Of a stretch of DNA of 64,000 nt, positions 11,440-19,730 are shown piece by piece. The translations under genes and the position numbers were made by a program. Source of the DNA: Rhodoblastus sp963713695 (GTDB lineage: Bacteria; Pseudomonadota; Alphaproteobacteria; Rhizobiales; Beijerinckiaceae). The notes under the pieces were generated by a model. It was not told the origin of the DNA, did no database searches, and saw only the letters and a program-made list of their open reading frames with translations. The stretch spans positions 682,001-746,000 of the forward strand of contig CAVQMU010000002.1 of assembly GCA_963713695.1 (NCBI GenBank), in the 5' to 3' direction. Numbering within the stretch: the first letter of the stretch is position 1; each line of letters starts with the position of its first letter.

Positions 11440-11468
11440 TTGACAGAGCTTGATCGCGCCAATATGGT
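11440..11468 (+). promoter_or_regulatory. Sigma70-type promoter of the F0 ATP synthase operon
   Basis: TTGACA at 11440-11445, a 17-base spacer and TATGGT at 11463-11468: a near-consensus housekeeping promoter, about 175 bases before atpI. The rest of the 400-base gap 11242-11645 shows no gene. Confidence 0.65.
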
Positions 11469-11645
11469 GCGCGCGGTTCAAGACGGGCGGGAAGCTCCGG
11501 GGGCATCTTGATGTCCCCTCGGCATCCTGGAGTCCGGTTCCTCATCGGGCCTCGTCCGGAAGACCTCCTGCAAGTGCCGCGGCTGCGAGAGCAGAGCGGC
11601 GCCGGCTGATCATCCGCGCGGCGGCGTAACCTTTGGGGACGAGCG

Positions 11646-11999
11646 ATGCAGGATGGTCCGGTGGAAGATGGCGATGAACTGAAGGCGCGCCTCGCCAAAC
11701 TGACGAGCGACCTTCAGGCGCAACGAGAGGCCGGGGAAAAGGTCGAGCGCAAGGCTGCGGGCGACCTGACCGACAAGGGTCTAGGGCAGGCGATGAGCCT
11801 CGGCTTTCGCGTGCTGTCGGAATTTGTGGCCGCGATTATCGTCGGCGCGCTGGTTGGCTGGCGCCTCGACCTTTGGTTCGGCACAGGCCCGTTTCTCCTG
11901 ATCCTGCTCCTGGGATTGGGCGTTGCGGCGGGCTTCTGGAATGTCTATCGCATCGCGATGGTCCCGCCGGGGCCGCGCGGCGGCGACAAGTCGCAGTAG
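11646..11999 (+). CDS. atpI: ATP synthase protein I
   Basis: 117 aa. A small membrane protein encoded first in the F0 operon; AtpI assists c-ring assembly and is not a core subunit. A charged, coiled-coil-like N-terminus (residues 1-45) is followed by two membrane segments (about 55-75 and 80-105) containing EFVAAIIVGALVGWRLD and a GFWNVYRI end typical of alphaproteobacterial AtpI. It is first in the run atpI-atpB-atpE-atpF'-atpF, behind the TTGACA/TATGGT promoter. Confidence 0.9.
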   Translation: MQDGPVEDGDELKARLAKLTSDLQAQREAGEKVERKAAGDLTDKGLGQAMSLGFRVLSEFVAAIIVGALVGWRLDLWFGTGPFLLILLLGLGVAAGFWNVYRIAMVPPGPRGGDKSQ

Positions 12000-12045
12000 A
12001 TCTGGATTATAGGCGGGATCTCCCGCAAAGAATGAAGGGCAGAAC

Positions 12046-12807
12046 ATGTCGGAAGCTGGTCCCGCGATTGATCCGATCCACCAATTCCACATCAATGTGC
12101 TCGCGCCCCTGCACATTGGCGGCATCGACGCTTCCTTCACCAACGCCTCGCTGTTCATGGTGATCATCCTGGCGGCCGTCAGCTTCCTGATGATCGTCGG
12201 CACCTCCGGCAAGCAGGTCGTCCCGGGGCGGCTGCAGACGACGGCGGAAATGGCCTATGAATTCGTCGCCAGCACCGTTCGGCAGACGGCGGGCGATGCG
12301 GGCATGCGCTTCTTTCCTTTCGTCTTCTCGGTCTTCATGTTCGTGTTCTTCTCGAACTTCATCGGCCTGATACCTTACACTTTCACGGTAACCAGCCAGA
12401 TTATCGTCACTTTCGCCTTCGCAGCCGGCATCATCCTGCTGGTGATTGTCTACGGCTTCTACAAGAACGGCATGCACTTCCTGCATCTCTTCGTTCCCTC
12501 GGGCGTCGCCCCGGTGCTGTTGCCCTTCATCGTGCTGATCGAAATCATCTCCTTCGCCTCGCGGCCGATTTCGCTCTCCGTCCGTCTCTTCGCCAACATG
12601 CTGGCCGGCCATATCACGCTGAAGGTTTTCGGCGGCTTCGTCGCCATGCTGCTCGGCGCCGGCGTCTATGCGCTGATGGCCCCGCTACCGCTGATCGGCA
12701 TCGTTCTCCTGACCGCTTTCGAACTGCTGGTCGCATTCCTTCAGGCGTATGTCTTCGCCATCCTCACTTGCGTCTATCTGAACGACGCAATTCACCCGGG
12801 CCACTGA
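12046..12807 (+). CDS. atpB: ATP synthase F0 subunit a
   Basis: 253 aa. Forms the proton half-channels against the c-ring. Multiple membrane helices are visible. The essential arginine lies in the conserved helix SLSVRLFANMLAGHI, and the C-terminus has FELLVAFLQAYVFAILTCVYL, which lines the channel. Length is typical of alphaproteobacteria. It starts 46 bases after the atpI stop and is followed 49 bases later by atpE. No defects seen. Confidence 0.95.
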   Translation: MSEAGPAIDPIHQFHINVLAPLHIGGIDASFTNASLFMVIILAAVSFLMIVGTSGKQVVPGRLQTTAEMAYEFVASTVRQTAGDAGMRFFPFVFSVFMFVFFSNFIGLIPYTFTVTSQIIVTFAFAAGIILLVIVYGFYKNGMHFLHLFVPSGVAPVLLPFIVLIEIISFASRPISLSVRLFANMLAGHITLKVFGGFVAMLLGAGVYALMAPLPLIGIVLLTAFELLVAFLQAYVFAILTCVYLNDAIHPGH

Positions 12808-12856
12808 TAATCCACTCAACAACAAAAAGTCGCCCTTCAAAATCTGACGGAGTTTT

Positions 12857-13087
12857 ATGATGGATCCTGTTGCAGCTAAGTACATCGGCGCCGGCCTCGC
12901 CGCCATCGGCATGGGCGCCGCCGCCATCGGCGTCGGCACCATTTTCGGTAACTTCCTCTCCGGCGCGCTGCGCAATCCGTCCGCCGCCGACGGCCAGTTC
13001 GGCCGCGCCTTCATCGGCGCCGCGCTCGCTGAAGGTCTCGGCATTTTCGCCTTCCTCGTGGCGATCCTGCTTCTCTTCGTGAAGTAA
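12857..13087 (+). CDS. atpE: ATP synthase F0 subunit c
   Basis: 76 aa hairpin of two membrane helices that forms the proton-driven rotor ring. Helix 1 carries the glycine-rich GAGLAAIGMGAAAIGVG, the polar loop includes RNPSA, and helix 2 (FIGAALAEGLGIFAFLVA) holds the proton-binding Glu. Two adjacent ATG codons are present; 12857 or 12860 could serve. It is followed by a strong stem-loop lacking a T-run, as expected where c must be made in excess over the downstream b subunits. Confidence 0.95.
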   Translation: MMDPVAAKYIGAGLAAIGMGAAAIGVGTIFGNFLSGALRNPSAADGQFGRAFIGAALAEGLGIFAFLVAILLLFVK

Positions 13088-13093
13088 TAATTT

Positions 13094-13124
13094 CCACGCG
13101 CCGCCGTCATGCGGCGGCGCGTGG
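13094..13124 (+). other. Stem-loop between atpE and atpF'
   Basis: A 12-bp perfect stem (13094-13105 with 13113-13124) around a 7-base loop. No T-run follows, so it is more likely an mRNA-stabilising or partial attenuation element than a full terminator, since three more of the five-gene set depend on readthrough or on an internal start. Confidence 0.6.
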
Positions 13125-13135
13125 TTCGTCCACTT

Positions 13136-13232
13136 CTAGATCTTTGAGCCGATTGGATCGGACCGAAAATCTAGTTTATTGGTTTGACGCATTTTCTTCA
13201 CGCGAACCGGCATCCACTTCGCTCGAAAATGC
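13136..13232 (+). repeat. Dispersed composite repeat, copy A (inside atp operon)
   Basis: An imperfect hairpin (ends CTAGAT at 13136 and ATCTAG at 13169) is followed by a conserved core with CGCGAACCGG and CCACTTCGCTCGAAAATGC, ending at 13232. The core is nearly identical to copies at 19079-19179 (opposite strand) and 31989-32110. It sits 18 bases before the atpF' start. Confidence 0.8.
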
Positions 13233-13249
13233 CATGACAGGATCGACCC

Positions 13250-13804
13250 ATGGCCCATGACGCTGCAGAGCACCACGCAGGAACCGAAGTTCCCGGCGGT
13301 CCCGCTCACGAAGGAGGCGCCTTCCCGCCCTTCGACCCGGCCCATTTCACGTCGGAACTTGTCTGGCTGGCGATCACTTTTGGCGCGCTGTACGGACTGA
13401 TGTCCAAGGTTGCCCTTCCGCGCGTCGCGAATATCCTTGCTGCGCGGAAAGACAAGATCGATTCCGACCTCGCCACCGCCTCCAAGGCTCAGGACGAGGC
13501 CGCCGCCGCCGCCGCCGCGCATGAAAAGACGCTGGCCGACGCCAAGGCCAAGGCGCAGGGCGTGGGCCAGGCCGCGCAAGCCGACATGTCCGCCCAGGCC
13601 GACGCCCGCCGCGCTGCGCTGGAAGCTGAACTCAACGCGAAACTGGCCGAAGCCGAGGCGCAGATCGCCGCGACCAAGACCGCAGCCATGGCCAATGTCT
13701 CGAGCATCGCGACCGACGCCGCCCACGCCATTCTGCAGCAGATCACCGGCAAGCCCGCCGATCCGGCTGCTGTGACCGCCGCGATCGCGGCGTTGAAATC
13801 CTGA
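13250..13804 (+). CDS. atpF': ATP synthase F0 subunit b' (b2)
   Basis: 184 aa. Second type of peripheral-stalk subunit, found in alphaproteobacteria and phototrophs. After a polar, His-containing N-terminus, one membrane segment (about residues 37-60, ELVWLAITFGALYGLM) is followed by a long Ala/Glu/Lys coiled coil that pairs with subunit b. It ends 13 bases before atpF. A dispersed repeat and stem-loop separate it from atpE, so its expression may depend on readthrough or a separate start. Confidence 0.92.
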   Translation: MAHDAAEHHAGTEVPGGPAHEGGAFPPFDPAHFTSELVWLAITFGALYGLMSKVALPRVANILAARKDKIDSDLATASKAQDEAAAAAAAHEKTLADAKAKAQGVGQAAQADMSAQADARRAALEAELNAKLAEAEAQIAATKTAAMANVSSIATDAAHAILQQITGKPADPAAVTAAIAALKS

Positions 13805-13817
13805 GGGAGAGCGAAAA

Positions 13818-14297
13818 ATGGACGCAGAATTTTTCGTAGCCCTCGGCTTTGTCCTCTTCGTGATGGTGCTCGGCTATCTCGGGGTGCACGGCACGATCGC
13901 CGGCGCGCTCGACGGACGCATCACGAAGATCAAGGACGATCTGGCCGAAGCCTCCCGCCTGCGCGCCGAAGCCCAGGCGCTGATGGCGAGCTTCGCCGCC
14001 AAGACGGTTGAAGCGGAAGCCCAGGCCGCCAGCATCATCGCGCAGGCCAAGGCGGAAGCCGAAGCCATGGCCAAGGAAACGCAACAGCGCCTCGAGGAAT
14101 ATGTCGCCCGCCGCACCAAGCAGGCGCAGGACAAGATCGCCCAGGCTGAGGCCCAGGCCACCAGCGACGTGCGCTCTGCCGCCGCCGAAGCCGCGGTCAA
14201 GGCGGCGGAAACTGTGCTGAAGACCGGCGCGGCCGGCGCCGGCGGCGCGGGCTTTGTCGACGAGGGCATCGCGAGCCTGAAGTCGCTGATGAACTGA
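13818..14297 (+). CDS. atpF: ATP synthase F0 subunit b
   Basis: 159 aa. Membrane anchor at residues 4-24 (FFVALGFVLFVMVLGYLGV), then a long Ala/Glu-rich coiled coil (LAEASRLRAEAQALM, QAKAEAEAMAKETQQ) forming the peripheral stalk that links F0 to F1. It is last of the operon; a strong terminator follows at 14324. The F1 genes are absent, the usual alphaproteobacterial split. Confidence 0.93.
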   Translation: MDAEFFVALGFVLFVMVLGYLGVHGTIAGALDGRITKIKDDLAEASRLRAEAQALMASFAAKTVEAEAQAASIIAQAKAEAEAMAKETQQRLEEYVARRTKQAQDKIAQAEAQATSDVRSAAAEAAVKAAETVLKTGAAGAGGAGFVDEGIASLKSLMN

Positions 14298-14323
14298 GCG
14301 GGTTTTCGCCGCAGGAATTGAAC

Positions 14324-14355
14324 AAGCCGGGGCGTGCGCGCCCCGGCTTTTTTGT
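14324..14355 (+). terminator. Terminator of the F0 operon
   Basis: An 11-bp stem (14324-14334 with 14339-14349), four-base loop, and T6 run followed by GTTT. A classic Rho-independent terminator 26 bases after the atpF stop. Confidence 0.9.
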
Positions 14356-14369
14356 TTTAAAACAATCGT

Positions 14370-14443
14370 CATTGCGAGCGGAGCGAAGCAATCCACGGTT
14401 CGGGGAAGTCGCGGCGTGGCTGTTCCCTTCTCCCCTTGCGGCT
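14370..14443. repeat. Dispersed intergenic repeat fragment
   Basis: GTCATTGCGAGCGGAGCGAA, continuing GCAATCCA, is a motif widely scattered between genes of proteobacteria. It is followed at 14425 by a partial copy of the CCCTTCTCCCCTTGCGG arm of the palindrome at 14571. The region 14298-14698 holds only the terminator and these repeats. Confidence 0.6.
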
Positions 14444-14570
14444 GGTCTGGTCTTTCGACCGGAAGCTCGGAACAATCGATCCAAAGAACGGAGCCAACTA
14501 AATTCAACCCGAAACTGTCAACTATCTAACCGGTCCGTTTTGTAAGCGATCTATCGGATAGTCAGATGTT

Positions 14571-14692
14571 CCCTTCTCCCCTTGCGGGAGAAGGTGGCGC
14601 GAAGCGCCGGATGAGGGGGCGCTCCCGCGAGGCCCCTCATTCGTCTCGCCGCCTGTGGCGTCGATCCACCTTCTCCCGCAAGGGGAGAAGGG
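14571..14692. repeat. RIME-like palindromic repeat (122 bp)
   Basis: Perfect 27-bp inverted arms (14571-14597 and 14666-14692), with further inner complementarity (GGATGAGGGG against CCCCTCATTC). The sequence resembles Rhizobium intergenic mosaic elements. It lies 6 bases after the gcvPB stop and may act as a 3' hairpin for that transcript. Confidence 0.8.
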
Positions 14693-14698
14693 ATTCGC

Positions 14699-16243
14699 TC
14701 ACACAGGCTTCGGCTTTGTCCACTTCAGCACGGGTTTCCGCGCGGCCGCCGTCTCGTCCAGCCGCTTTCTCGGCGCATAGAACGGCGCGCCAAGAAAGCG
14801 TTCCTTCTCGCCGCGTAGCGCCCGCATGGCGAGGTCGCGCATGGTGGCGAGAAACAGCTCCAGCGACACCCGCGATTCCGATTCCGTGGGTTCGACCAGC
14901 ATGGCGCCATGCACGACCAGCGGAAAATAAATGGTCATCGGGTGATAGCCCTCGTCGATCATCGCCTTGGCAAAATCGAGCGTGGTTATGCCTGTGTCCT
15001 TGAGCCAGGAATCGTCGAACAGCGCCTCATGCATGCAGGGCCGGTCGCCGAAGGGCGCCGACATCAGGTCGGACAGGCCGACGCGCAGGTAATTTGCGGC
15101 GAGCACCGCGTCTTCCGAGGCCTTGGCCAGTCCATCCGCGCCATGCGACAGGATGTACGCCAGCGAGCGCACGAACATGCCCATCTGACCATGGAAGGCG
15201 GTCATGCGGCCAAATGACTGCGTTCCCTCCGTCTGCTCGACCAACGACAGCTTTTCGCCGTCGCGCCTGACAAACGGCACGGGAGCGAAAGCCGCGAGCC
15301 GCTCGGAAAGCACCACGGGACCGGCGCCGGGCCCACCGCCGCCGTGCGGAGTCGAGAAGGTCTTGTGCAGGTTGATGTGCATGGCGTCCACGCCGAGATC
15401 GCCAGGCCGCACTTTTCCGACGATGGCGTTGAAATTGGCGCCGTCGCAGTAGAAATACGCGCCCGCTTCGTGGATGAGACGCGCGATTTCGACGATGTCG
15501 CGCTCGAACAGGCCGCAGGTGTTGGGATTGGTGAGCATGATCGCGGCGACGTCGGGGGCGAGCGCCGCCTTGACCGCGTCGGGATGCACCAGGCCGTCAG
15601 GTCCCGCCGGCACGGCGCGCACCGAGAAACCGAGCGCGGCGGCGGTCGCGGGATTGGTGCCATGCGCAGACTCGGGCGCGAGCACGACTTTTCGGGTCGC
15701 GGCTTCGCCCCTCGCGGAAATCGCCGCCTTGATCGCCATCATGCCGCACATCTCGCCATGTGCGCCCGCCTTGGGCGAAAGCGCCACGGCGGTCATGTTG
15801 GTCAGCTTCAGCAGCCAGTCGGCCAGTTCTTCCATCAGCTCCAGCGCGCCTTGCACGGTGGAGACCGGCTGCAGCGGGTGAATGTCGCCAAAACCCGGCA
15901 GTCGCGCCATTTTCTCGTTGAGGCGCGGATTGTGCTTCATCGTGCAGGAGCCGAGCGGATAGAGCCCCGTGTCGATGGCGTAGTTCTTTTGCGACAGGCG
16001 CACGTAATGGCGCATGCATTCGGGCTCGCTGAGGCCCGGCAATCCGATGGCGCTCTGGCGCTCCAGCCCCGCAAGGCGCGTTTTAAAGGGCGCAGGCGCA
16101 TCGAGATCGACGCCGGTAAAGTCCTCGCGGCCCGTCTCGAAAATCAGCGGCTCGTTGATTTCGAGCGCGCGGTTTCCCGTAAAAGTCTCCGGCACGGCCT
16201 GGGTGATCGCGCTCGCACGGGTGGGGCGGCCCTGCTGGTTCAT
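14699..16243 (-). CDS. gcvPB: Glycine dehydrogenase (decarboxylating) subunit 2
   Basis: 514 aa. PLP-binding half of the two-subunit P-protein of the glycine cleavage system, which decarboxylates glycine and passes aminomethyl to the H protein. The PLP lysine is in NLHKTFSTPHGGGGPGAG. YPLGSCTMKHNPR and the SAHGTNPATAAA loop are also present. Its start overlaps the gcvPA stop by four bases (ATGA), implying translational coupling and equal amounts of both halves. gcvT and gcvH are not in the window. Confidence 0.95.
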   Translation of the reverse strand: MNQQGRPTRASAITQAVPETFTGNRALEINEPLIFETGREDFTGVDLDAPAPFKTRLAGLERQSAIGLPGLSEPECMRHYVRLSQKNYAIDTGLYPLGSCTMKHNPRLNEKMARLPGFGDIHPLQPVSTVQGALELMEELADWLLKLTNMTAVALSPKAGAHGEMCGMMAIKAAISARGEAATRKVVLAPESAHGTNPATAAALGFSVRAVPAGPDGLVHPDAVKAALAPDVAAIMLTNPNTCGLFERDIVEIARLIHEAGAYFYCDGANFNAIVGKVRPGDLGVDAMHINLHKTFSTPHGGGGPGAGPVVLSERLAAFAPVPFVRRDGEKLSLVEQTEGTQSFGRMTAFHGQMGMFVRSLAYILSHGADGLAKASEDAVLAANYLRVGLSDLMSAPFGDRPCMHEALFDDSWLKDTGITTLDFAKAMIDEGYHPMTIYFPLVVHGAMLVEPTESESRVSLELFLATMRDLAMRALRGEKERFLGAPFYAPRKRLDETAAARKPVLKWTKPKPV

Positions 16244-17583
16244 GGCGCGATCCCCTTTTCCAGAGCTGCGAGGAAGGCGGCGCGATCCCCGGCTGTATTG
16301 ATTTCGCTGCTGGCGACGAGCAGGAGGTCGTCGAGCCCGGCGCCCGGCAGCAGGCGCGAGACGGGAACGCCTGCGAGGACGCCATCCCCAGCCATCTTTT
16401 CAACCAGCGCCGCGGCGTCGCCTTTCACCCGCAAGGTGAATTCGTTGAAGAAGCTCCGGTTCAGCACCTCCACGCCTTTTAGCTCCAGCGCTTCCGCGAG
16501 GGCCACGGCGTTGGCGTGATTGATCGTCGCCAATTGCTTCAGGCCCGTCTCGCCGAGCAGCGAAAGATGGATGGAAAAGGCCAGGGCGCAGAGGCCGGAA
16601 TTGGTGCAGATGTTGGAGGTCGCCTTTTCGCGGCGAATGTGCTGCTCGCGCGTTGAAAGCGTCAGCACGAAGCCGCGCCTCCCCTCCGAGTCGAGAGTCT
16701 GGCCGCACAGTCGTCCCGGCATCTGCCGCACGTATTTTTCGCGCGTGGCGAACAGGCCGACATAGGGGCCGCCGAAATTCAAGCCATTGCCGATCGACTG
16801 TCCCTCGCCGACGACAATATCCGCGCCCATGGCGCCAGGCGATTCCACCAAGCCGAGCGAAACAATTTCGGTGACGACTGCGACCAGCAGGACGCCCTTG
16901 GCCCGGCAAGCGGCGGCGAGCGGCCTGAGGTCGCGCAGGTTGCCGAAAAAGTCGGGATTTTGCACGACGACGCAGGACAGGCCGTCGTGGAGCGCTCCGA
17001 CCAGGTCTTCGCCGCCGGAAATATCGGGCGGCAGCACGATCATCTCGTCTTCCGCCATGTCCGAGAGCGTGCGCGCCGTGGCCGCGTAATGCGGGTGCAG
17101 GCCGCCGGACAAAAGCGCCTTGCGGCGCTTCGTCACGCGATGCGCCATCAGGATCGCCTCGGCGGTTGCCGTCGAGCCGTCGTACATCGAGGCGTTGGCG
17201 ACGTCCATGCCGACCAGGCTTGCGACCTGGGTCTGGAATTCGAACAGGACCTGCAGCGTGCCCTGCGAGATTTCCGGCTGGTAGGGCGTGTACGCGGTCA
17301 GGAATTCCGAACGCTGGATCAGGTGGTCGACGCTTGCGGGCACATGGTGCCTGTAAGCGCCGGCCCCGACAAAGAACGGATTTTCGCCCGCCGTGACGTT
17401 TTTTGTCGCGAGGCGCGAAAGGTGGCGTTCGACTTCGAGCTCCGAGCGGCGGCGCGGCAGGTCTAGCGGGCTTTTCAGCAGGGCGCCCTGGGGCGCATCG
17501 CAAAAAAGGTCGTCGATGGTATCGGCGCCGATGCGCGCCAGCATGTCGGCGCGATCGTCGGAACTGAGCGGAAGGTAGCGCAT
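16240..17583 (-). CDS. gcvPA: Glycine dehydrogenase (decarboxylating) subunit 1
   Basis: 447 aa. The N-terminal half of split glycine dehydrogenase; it forms a heterotetramer with GcvPB. Recognised by MRYLPLSSDDRADML, FVGAGAYRHHVPASVD, YTPYQPEISQGTLQ and SNICTNSGLCALAF, all hallmark stretches. It starts 12 bases after the stop of the dsbA-like gene on the same strand, so it may be cotranscribed with it. No gcvT or gcvH lies upstream, which differs from the common gcvT-H-P order. Confidence 0.95.
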   Translation of the reverse strand: MRYLPLSSDDRADMLARIGADTIDDLFCDAPQGALLKSPLDLPRRRSELEVERHLSRLATKNVTAGENPFFVGAGAYRHHVPASVDHLIQRSEFLTAYTPYQPEISQGTLQVLFEFQTQVASLVGMDVANASMYDGSTATAEAILMAHRVTKRRKALLSGGLHPHYAATARTLSDMAEDEMIVLPPDISGGEDLVGALHDGLSCVVVQNPDFFGNLRDLRPLAAACRAKGVLLVAVVTEIVSLGLVESPGAMGADIVVGEGQSIGNGLNFGGPYVGLFATREKYVRQMPGRLCGQTLDSEGRRGFVLTLSTREQHIRREKATSNICTNSGLCALAFSIHLSLLGETGLKQLATINHANAVALAEALELKGVEVLNRSFFNEFTLRVKGDAAALVEKMAGDGVLAGVPVSRLLPGAGLDDLLLVASSEINTAGDRAAFLAALEKGIAP

Positions 17584-17595
17584 GTGCCGCCTTTG

Positions 17596-18285
17596 TTATT
17601 TCAGGTAGGGGGCGAAGATGGCTTCGAACTGCTCCGGCGGGATCTCGCCGGGATGCTTGTCGCCGTTAATGAAAAAAGTGGGCGTGGCGGTGACGCCCAA
17701 TTTCTTGTCGGCCAGGTCGCGAATGGCGGCGATCTTGTCGAACAGGCCCTGGTCGTTGAGGCAGGCGTCGAAGGCGGCCTGGCTCATGCCGGTCTGCTTG
17801 ACAAGGTTGCGCAAGCTCTCAAGCGGGTTTTTGACAAAGGCCCAATTGGCCTGCTGCTGGAACAGAAGCTCGACCATGGCCTCGCGCTTGTCGCCGGAGC
17901 AGCGCGCCAGCATGGCGCCGGCGGCGGCGAGCGGATCGAGCGGGAATTCGCGCAGGACGAAGCGCACCTTGCCCTTGTCGATGTAATCGGCCTTGAGCTT
18001 TGGGAAGGAGTGGATGTTGAAATCCGCACAATGGCTGCAGGTCATCGAGGCATATTCGATCATGGTGATCGGGGCCTTGGCGTCGCCGATCCACAAGTCC
18101 GGCAGGGCCTGTTCGGCCATCAGCAGGTCGAGCGGCGCCTTGGCGGGCGCATCTTTCGAATCGGCCTGCGGGGGCTGCGAATCGGCCCGCTGCGCGAGTG
18201 CGGCGACAGGCGCGCCCGCAAGCGTCAGCGCGCCGCCAAGCATGAGGAAACCACGGCGATTCCAGCCGAAGCGGAAAGAAGACAT
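17596..18285 (-). CDS. DsbA-family thiol-disulfide protein
   Basis: 229 aa. N-terminal export signal with a Tat-like RRGFLML motif and hydrophobic core (residues 1-31). The mature protein has the thioredoxin fold with active site CSHC (in YASMTCSHCADF) and a conserved cis-Pro region (TATPTFFINGDKHPG). It resembles DSBA/Com1-type oxidoreductases that form or rearrange disulfides in the periplasm. In many rhizobia this gene sits between DUF721 and smc; here smc is 7 kb away on the other strand. gcvPA follows. Confidence 0.88.
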   Translation of the reverse strand: MSSFRFGWNRRGFLMLGGALTLAGAPVAALAQRADSQPPQADSKDAPAKAPLDLLMAEQALPDLWIGDAKAPITMIEYASMTCSHCADFNIHSFPKLKADYIDKGKVRFVLREFPLDPLAAAGAMLARCSGDKREAMVELLFQQQANWAFVKNPLESLRNLVKQTGMSQAAFDACLNDQGLFDKIAAIRDLADKKLGVTATPTFFINGDKHPGEIPPEQFEAIFAPYLK

Positions 18286-18413
18286 CGGGACCGATCCTGC
18301 GTCAGGGGGACTTTGGCACTTAATATACGGTTAACGCACGGACCGCAAAAGGCGGGGTGGATAAGTTCGGGGCTGGTGACGTCTGGTCGCAAGCCCGGCG
18401 GCTTGGAAATTAT

Positions 18414-18431
18414 GCGATTGCGATTGCGATT
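18414..18431. repeat. Short tandem hexamer (GCGATT x3)
   Basis: Three exact GCGATT units, continuing imperfectly with GCGCCA, in the divergent dsbA-like/hydroxylase intergenic region. It may be a slippage-prone tract; no function assigned. Confidence 0.5.
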
Positions 18432-18477
18432 GCGCCATTTGCTGTAATCTCGCAAAGGCGCAATCTGGAGGGCACCC

Positions 18478-19077
18478 ATGGTCGCCGTCTTTTTCAAACA
18501 CGGCGGCGTCGCGTTCCTGGCCCTGGCCGTCGCAGCCCTGCTCGCAAGCTGGCTAGGGGGCGTCGTGGCGCTGCCGGCGGGAAAGATCGTCGTTGGCGCG
18601 CTGCTGTTTTACCTGAGCGAATACGGCATGCATCGCTTCGCCTTTCACGCGCCGCCAGCGCCTTGGTCCTTTGTGCGAAAACTGCAGCGCCGGCTGCATT
18701 ATGACCACCACAGCGAGCCCAACCGCCTCGACCTGCTGTTCCTGCCCTGGTGGTTCCTGCTGCCAAACCTCATCATCACAGGCGCGCTGGTCGGGATGAT
18801 TGCCGGCAGGGACTGGATCGCGCCGGTGCTGCTGGGCGCGATGCTGGCGATCCTGCATTACGAATGGGCGCATTACGTCGCCCATATCCCGCACCAGCCC
18901 CGCACGCGGGCCGGCCGCTGGATCAAAAGCTATCACCTGAGGCATCACTACATCAGCGAGAAATACTGGTTTGGCGTCAGCAATCCCACGATGGATTTTG
19001 TCGGCGGGACTTTTCGAGACCCGAAGCAGGTGGAGAAGAGCGCCACGGTGAGGCAGATCGGGGAAGGCAGGCTTTAG
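18478..19077 (+). CDS. Sterol desaturase / fatty acid hydroxylase family membrane protein
   Basis: 199 aa. An integral-membrane di-iron enzyme family that hydroxylates or desaturates lipids. Histidine clusters are in order HRFAFH (about residues 45-50), HYDHHSE, HYEWAHYVAH and HLRHHYISE, with four hydrophobic segments between them. The exact substrate (fatty acid, sterol-like or carotenoid) cannot be told. RBS GGAGGG lies 6 bases before ATG 18478. It is followed directly by composite repeat copy B. Confidence 0.82.
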   Translation: MVAVFFKHGGVAFLALAVAALLASWLGGVVALPAGKIVVGALLFYLSEYGMHRFAFHAPPAPWSFVRKLQRRLHYDHHSEPNRLDLLFLPWWFLLPNLIITGALVGMIAGRDWIAPVLLGAMLAILHYEWAHYVAHIPHQPRTRAGRWIKSYHLRHHYISEKYWFGVSNPTMDFVGGTFRDPKQVEKSATVRQIGEGRL

Positions 19078-19078
19078 A

Positions 19079-19179
19079 GCATTTTCGAGCGAAGTGGATT
19101 CCGGTTCGCGTTAAGAAAATGCGTTAAAACAAGAAACTAGCGCCTGTTCGGTGAACCGGAGTTCACCGAACAGGCGCTA
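19079..19179 (-). repeat. Dispersed composite repeat, copy B
   Basis: Reverse orientation. The core GCATTTTCGAGCGAAGTGG ... CCGGTTCGCG (19079-19129) adjoins a perfect 19-bp inverted repeat (19138-19156 with 19161-19179, loop CGGA). It can form a very stable hairpin and directly follows the hydroxylase gene stop. The remaining sequence to 19372 holds no gene. Confidence 0.88.
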
Positions 19180-19372
19180 ACGGGCGCTTCAGACGCAGCC
19201 AAGTCGCCGCGGCGCTGGCTCTTAGCAAGATTTAAGCGCCGGGCTTGCCTTCGCGCACTGAATTCATGAACATCTCGAATGACTTATCGGCGGATCTATA
19301 AATCGCCACGAGTTAGAACATCTTGTCTTTTACTGGCGCTGCGAAATCGTCTTTCACGCTTTCGGCCGCGGG

Positions 19373-19693
19373 TTATTCGTCTGCATTCGTCGCCTTGGCG
19401 CGCCATGCGCTTTCGCGCAGAACGCTGCAAACCTGAATCTTGTATTCGCTGTAAAAACTTTCCCTCCCGCGCTTCTTGGCCGCGACATGATCGGTTTGAT
19501 TGCGCCATTGGTTGTGCGAATCCTCGGAGTCGAACTCGACGATCGTCACCCGCTCGCCATCCTCGGCGGTGAAGACTTTATGCGAGACATAGCCGGGCAT
19601 GGTTTGCGCCAGAGCGCCAAGCCTCATGGCGGTATCATTATAGTCCGGCCGGGCCTCCGGCCCGAGCCGGGAACGGAAAACAGTCACGATCAT
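19373..19693 (-). CDS. Antibiotic biosynthesis monooxygenase (ABM)-like protein
   Basis: 106 aa, small dimeric alpha/beta-barrel family. It has the N-terminal MIVTVFRSRLGPEA, the middle MPGYVSHKVFTAEDGERV and the conserved W in SHNQWRNQTDH. Family members include heme-degrading enzymes and quinone monooxygenases, but many are uncharacterised, so no substrate is given. It lies on the minus strand 37 bases downstream of the DUF721 gene, possibly in the same transcript. Confidence 0.72.
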   Translation of the reverse strand: MIVTVFRSRLGPEARPDYNDTAMRLGALAQTMPGYVSHKVFTAEDGERVTIVEFDSEDSHNQWRNQTDHVAAKKRGRESFYSEYKIQVCSVLRESAWRAKATNADE

Positions 19694-19730
19694 CTTTCAA
19701 TTCCTGCAATTGCCAAAAATCCCGGTTGCG

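Noticed and set aside
14571..14692. Large inverted repeat as terminal repeats of an insertion sequence
   Set aside because: Only 68 bases between the arms and no transposase; it matches intergenic RIME-type palindromes better.
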